DNA of 6,506 bases from Candidatus Sulfopaludibacter sp. SbA3 (GTDB lineage Bacteria; Acidobacteriota; Terriglobia; 2-12-FULL-54-10): contig CAMBEY010000169.1 in the NCBI GenBank assembly GCA_945865705.1, forward strand, positions 1 to 6,506, in the 5' to 3' direction. Under the pieces are notes generated by a model. The model ran no database searches. It was not told where the DNA came from and saw only the letters and a program-made list of their open reading frames with translations. Shown here one piece after another: positions 5,586-6,506 of the stretch. The translations under genes and the position numbers were made by a program. Each line of letters starts with the position of its first letter. Positions within the stretch are counted from its first letter, which is position 1.

Positions 5586-6506
5586 TTGGCGATTTACAGT
5601 CCTTCCAACGAAGCATCCCTCTCCACGAGCGCACCTCACGGCCCCGCGCTCCGATCCACCGACCATGATTGCATTGTCGTTGGAGCCAGTTTCGCTGGGT
5701 TGGCTTGCGCTACTGTACTGGCCGCCGCCGGACATCGCGTTACTGTGTTGGAGCGCAAGGCAGATGTTGGCGAAAAATTGCACACCACGGGAATCATCGT
5801 CAAGGAAGCGGCCGAAAACTCTCCGATGCTTGCCGGTCTGCCCACCGAGATGGTCCGACGAATCAACGGAGTTCGGCTCTACGCACCGAATCTGCGGCAC
5901 ATCGACTTATCTTCACCGGGCTACTATTTTCTGGCTACCGATACCCCGGCCGTGCTGCGCTGGCTCGCCCGGCGCGCAGAAGATGCGGGCGCGCGAATCG
6001 CCTATCGCAAGGCTTTCGACGGGGCGGAGCGCATCGCCGAAATCTTCAGCTTGCCTCATGTCGGAACTACGCGCTACCTGATCGGCGCCGATGGTCCTCG
6101 ATCAATCGTAGCCCGCGAATTTGGCCTGGGCAGGAGCAGTGAGTTCCTGCACGGACTCGAATACGAGTACGACACGACCGGTCTGCCGGACACCGAGATG
6201 CTTCATTGCTTCATCAACCGACAGATCGCGCCGGGCTATATCGGTTGGGTTGTCGCTGGAGTCGGCGTCGTGCAGGTAGGCTTGGCCCTCCGCATGAACA
6301 ATTATCGCGGAACTCTGGTCGAAGCCATGGAGCAGTATCTCAAAACAATCGCGCCCGTATTTGACTTCCGCGACCGCAAGCCTGTCTCGGTGCGCGCCGG
6401 GCAAATTCCCTGCGGCGGTTTGGTGAGTCCGCTATCCGCGAGTGGAGTCTTACTGGTAGGCGATGCCGCGGGTATGGTATCCCCCGTAACCGCCGGAGGA
6501 ATCCAC
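5586..6506 (+). CDS. FAD-dependent oxidoreductase, geranylgeranyl-reductase type (3' end beyond the window)
   Basis: The first 307 residues of a flavoprotein; the frame is open to the last base. FAD-site motifs appear in order. The dinucleotide-binding loop is VVGASFAGLA (G33-G38), a GxGxxG variant with Ser at the middle Gly, with ribose-binding E56 in VLERK. GADGPRS follows at 167-173, and the second FAD motif VGDAAGMVSPVTAGGI starts at G292-D293. PGYIGWVVAGVG aligns with the Y-x-W-x-F-P substrate-cavity signature of geranylgeranyl reductases, but Val-Ala replaces Phe-Pro. Such enzymes reduce isoprenoid double bonds in lipids or quinone tails at the membrane; the actual substrate is unknown, and an FAD monooxygenase of the same fold is the alternative. 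The frame has no ATG between the TGA at 5469 and the Rossmann motif, so a TTG start is chosen at 5586, leaving a Ser/Pro/Ala-rich leader of about 25 residues. Family call is secure; the start is less so. Confidence 0.85.
   Translation, partial: MAIYSPSNEASLSTSAPHGPALRSTDHDCIVVGASFAGLACATVLAAAGHRVTVLERKADVGEKLHTTGIIVKEAAENSPMLAGLPTEMVRRINGVRLYAPNLRHIDLSSPGYYFLATDTPAVLRWLARRAEDAGARIAYRKAFDGAERIAEIFSLPHVGTTRYLIGADGPRSIVAREFGLGRSSEFLHGLEYEYDTTGLPDTEMLHCFINRQIAPGYIGWVVAGVGVVQVGLALRMNNYRGTLVEAMEQYLKTIAPVFDFRDRKPVSVRAGQIPCGGLVSPLSASGVLLVGDAAGMVSPVTAGGIH

Noticed and set aside
5391..5900. Minus-strand frame of 169 codons spanning the divergent intergenic region
   Set aside because: It overlaps both the molbindin start and the reductase N terminus in antisense, and the translation shows no conserved motif.
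5491..6142. Plus-strand frames of 196 and 157 codons overlapping the flavin reductase
   Set aside because: They are out of frame with the strand-matched FAD motifs, which continue unbroken in one frame from 5586 to the window end; their products are Arg/Cys/Ser-rich and motif-free.

Overview
The window looks like chromosomal DNA from a Gram-negative bacterium. The best guess is an acidobacterium of the Solibacter/Bryobacter kind or an uncultured relative. The evidence is a roughly 1,090-residue Oar-type TonB-dependent receptor with an N-terminal carboxypeptidase-regulatory-like domain, a family greatly expanded in Acidobacteriota. It sits beside an exported amidohydrolase, in moderately GC-rich DNA with strong GGAG-type ribosome binding sites. 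The taxonomic call is inference from family distribution; there is no rRNA or marker gene here.

Layout. (1) Positions 66-3338, plus strand: one large outer-membrane TonB-dependent receptor gene, followed by a clear intrinsic terminator at 3363-3392. (2) Positions 3416-5413, minus strand: a compact two-gene unit convergent with the receptor. Its first gene is a 69-residue molbindin-like (Mop/TOBE) protein. Thirty bases downstream is a 585-residue exported metal-dependent amidohydrolase that carries an extra C-terminal IPT/TIG domain. Both genes have a perfect GGAGG ribosome binding site five bases before the start, and the amidohydrolase starts at GTG. (3) Positions 5414-5585: a divergent promoter region with three perfect inverted repeats and AT-rich -10-like hexamers. 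(4) Position 5586 to the window end, plus strand: the first 307 codons of an FAD-dependent oxidoreductase of the geranylgeranyl-reductase type. It has no possible ATG start and most likely begins at TTG.

There is no sign of a mobile element, CRISPR array, tRNA or rRNA, and no clear defence or biosynthetic system. The receptor would import or sense a ligand at the outer membrane. The amidohydrolase probably acts in the periplasm. The molbindin would bind molybdate or tungstate in the cytoplasm, and the reductase would reduce isoprenoid double bonds at the membrane. Nothing visible ties all four into one pathway. The most unusual points are the molbindin/exported amidohydrolase pairing, the IPT/TIG fusion, the three close cysteine pairs in the receptor, and the palindrome-rich divergent region.
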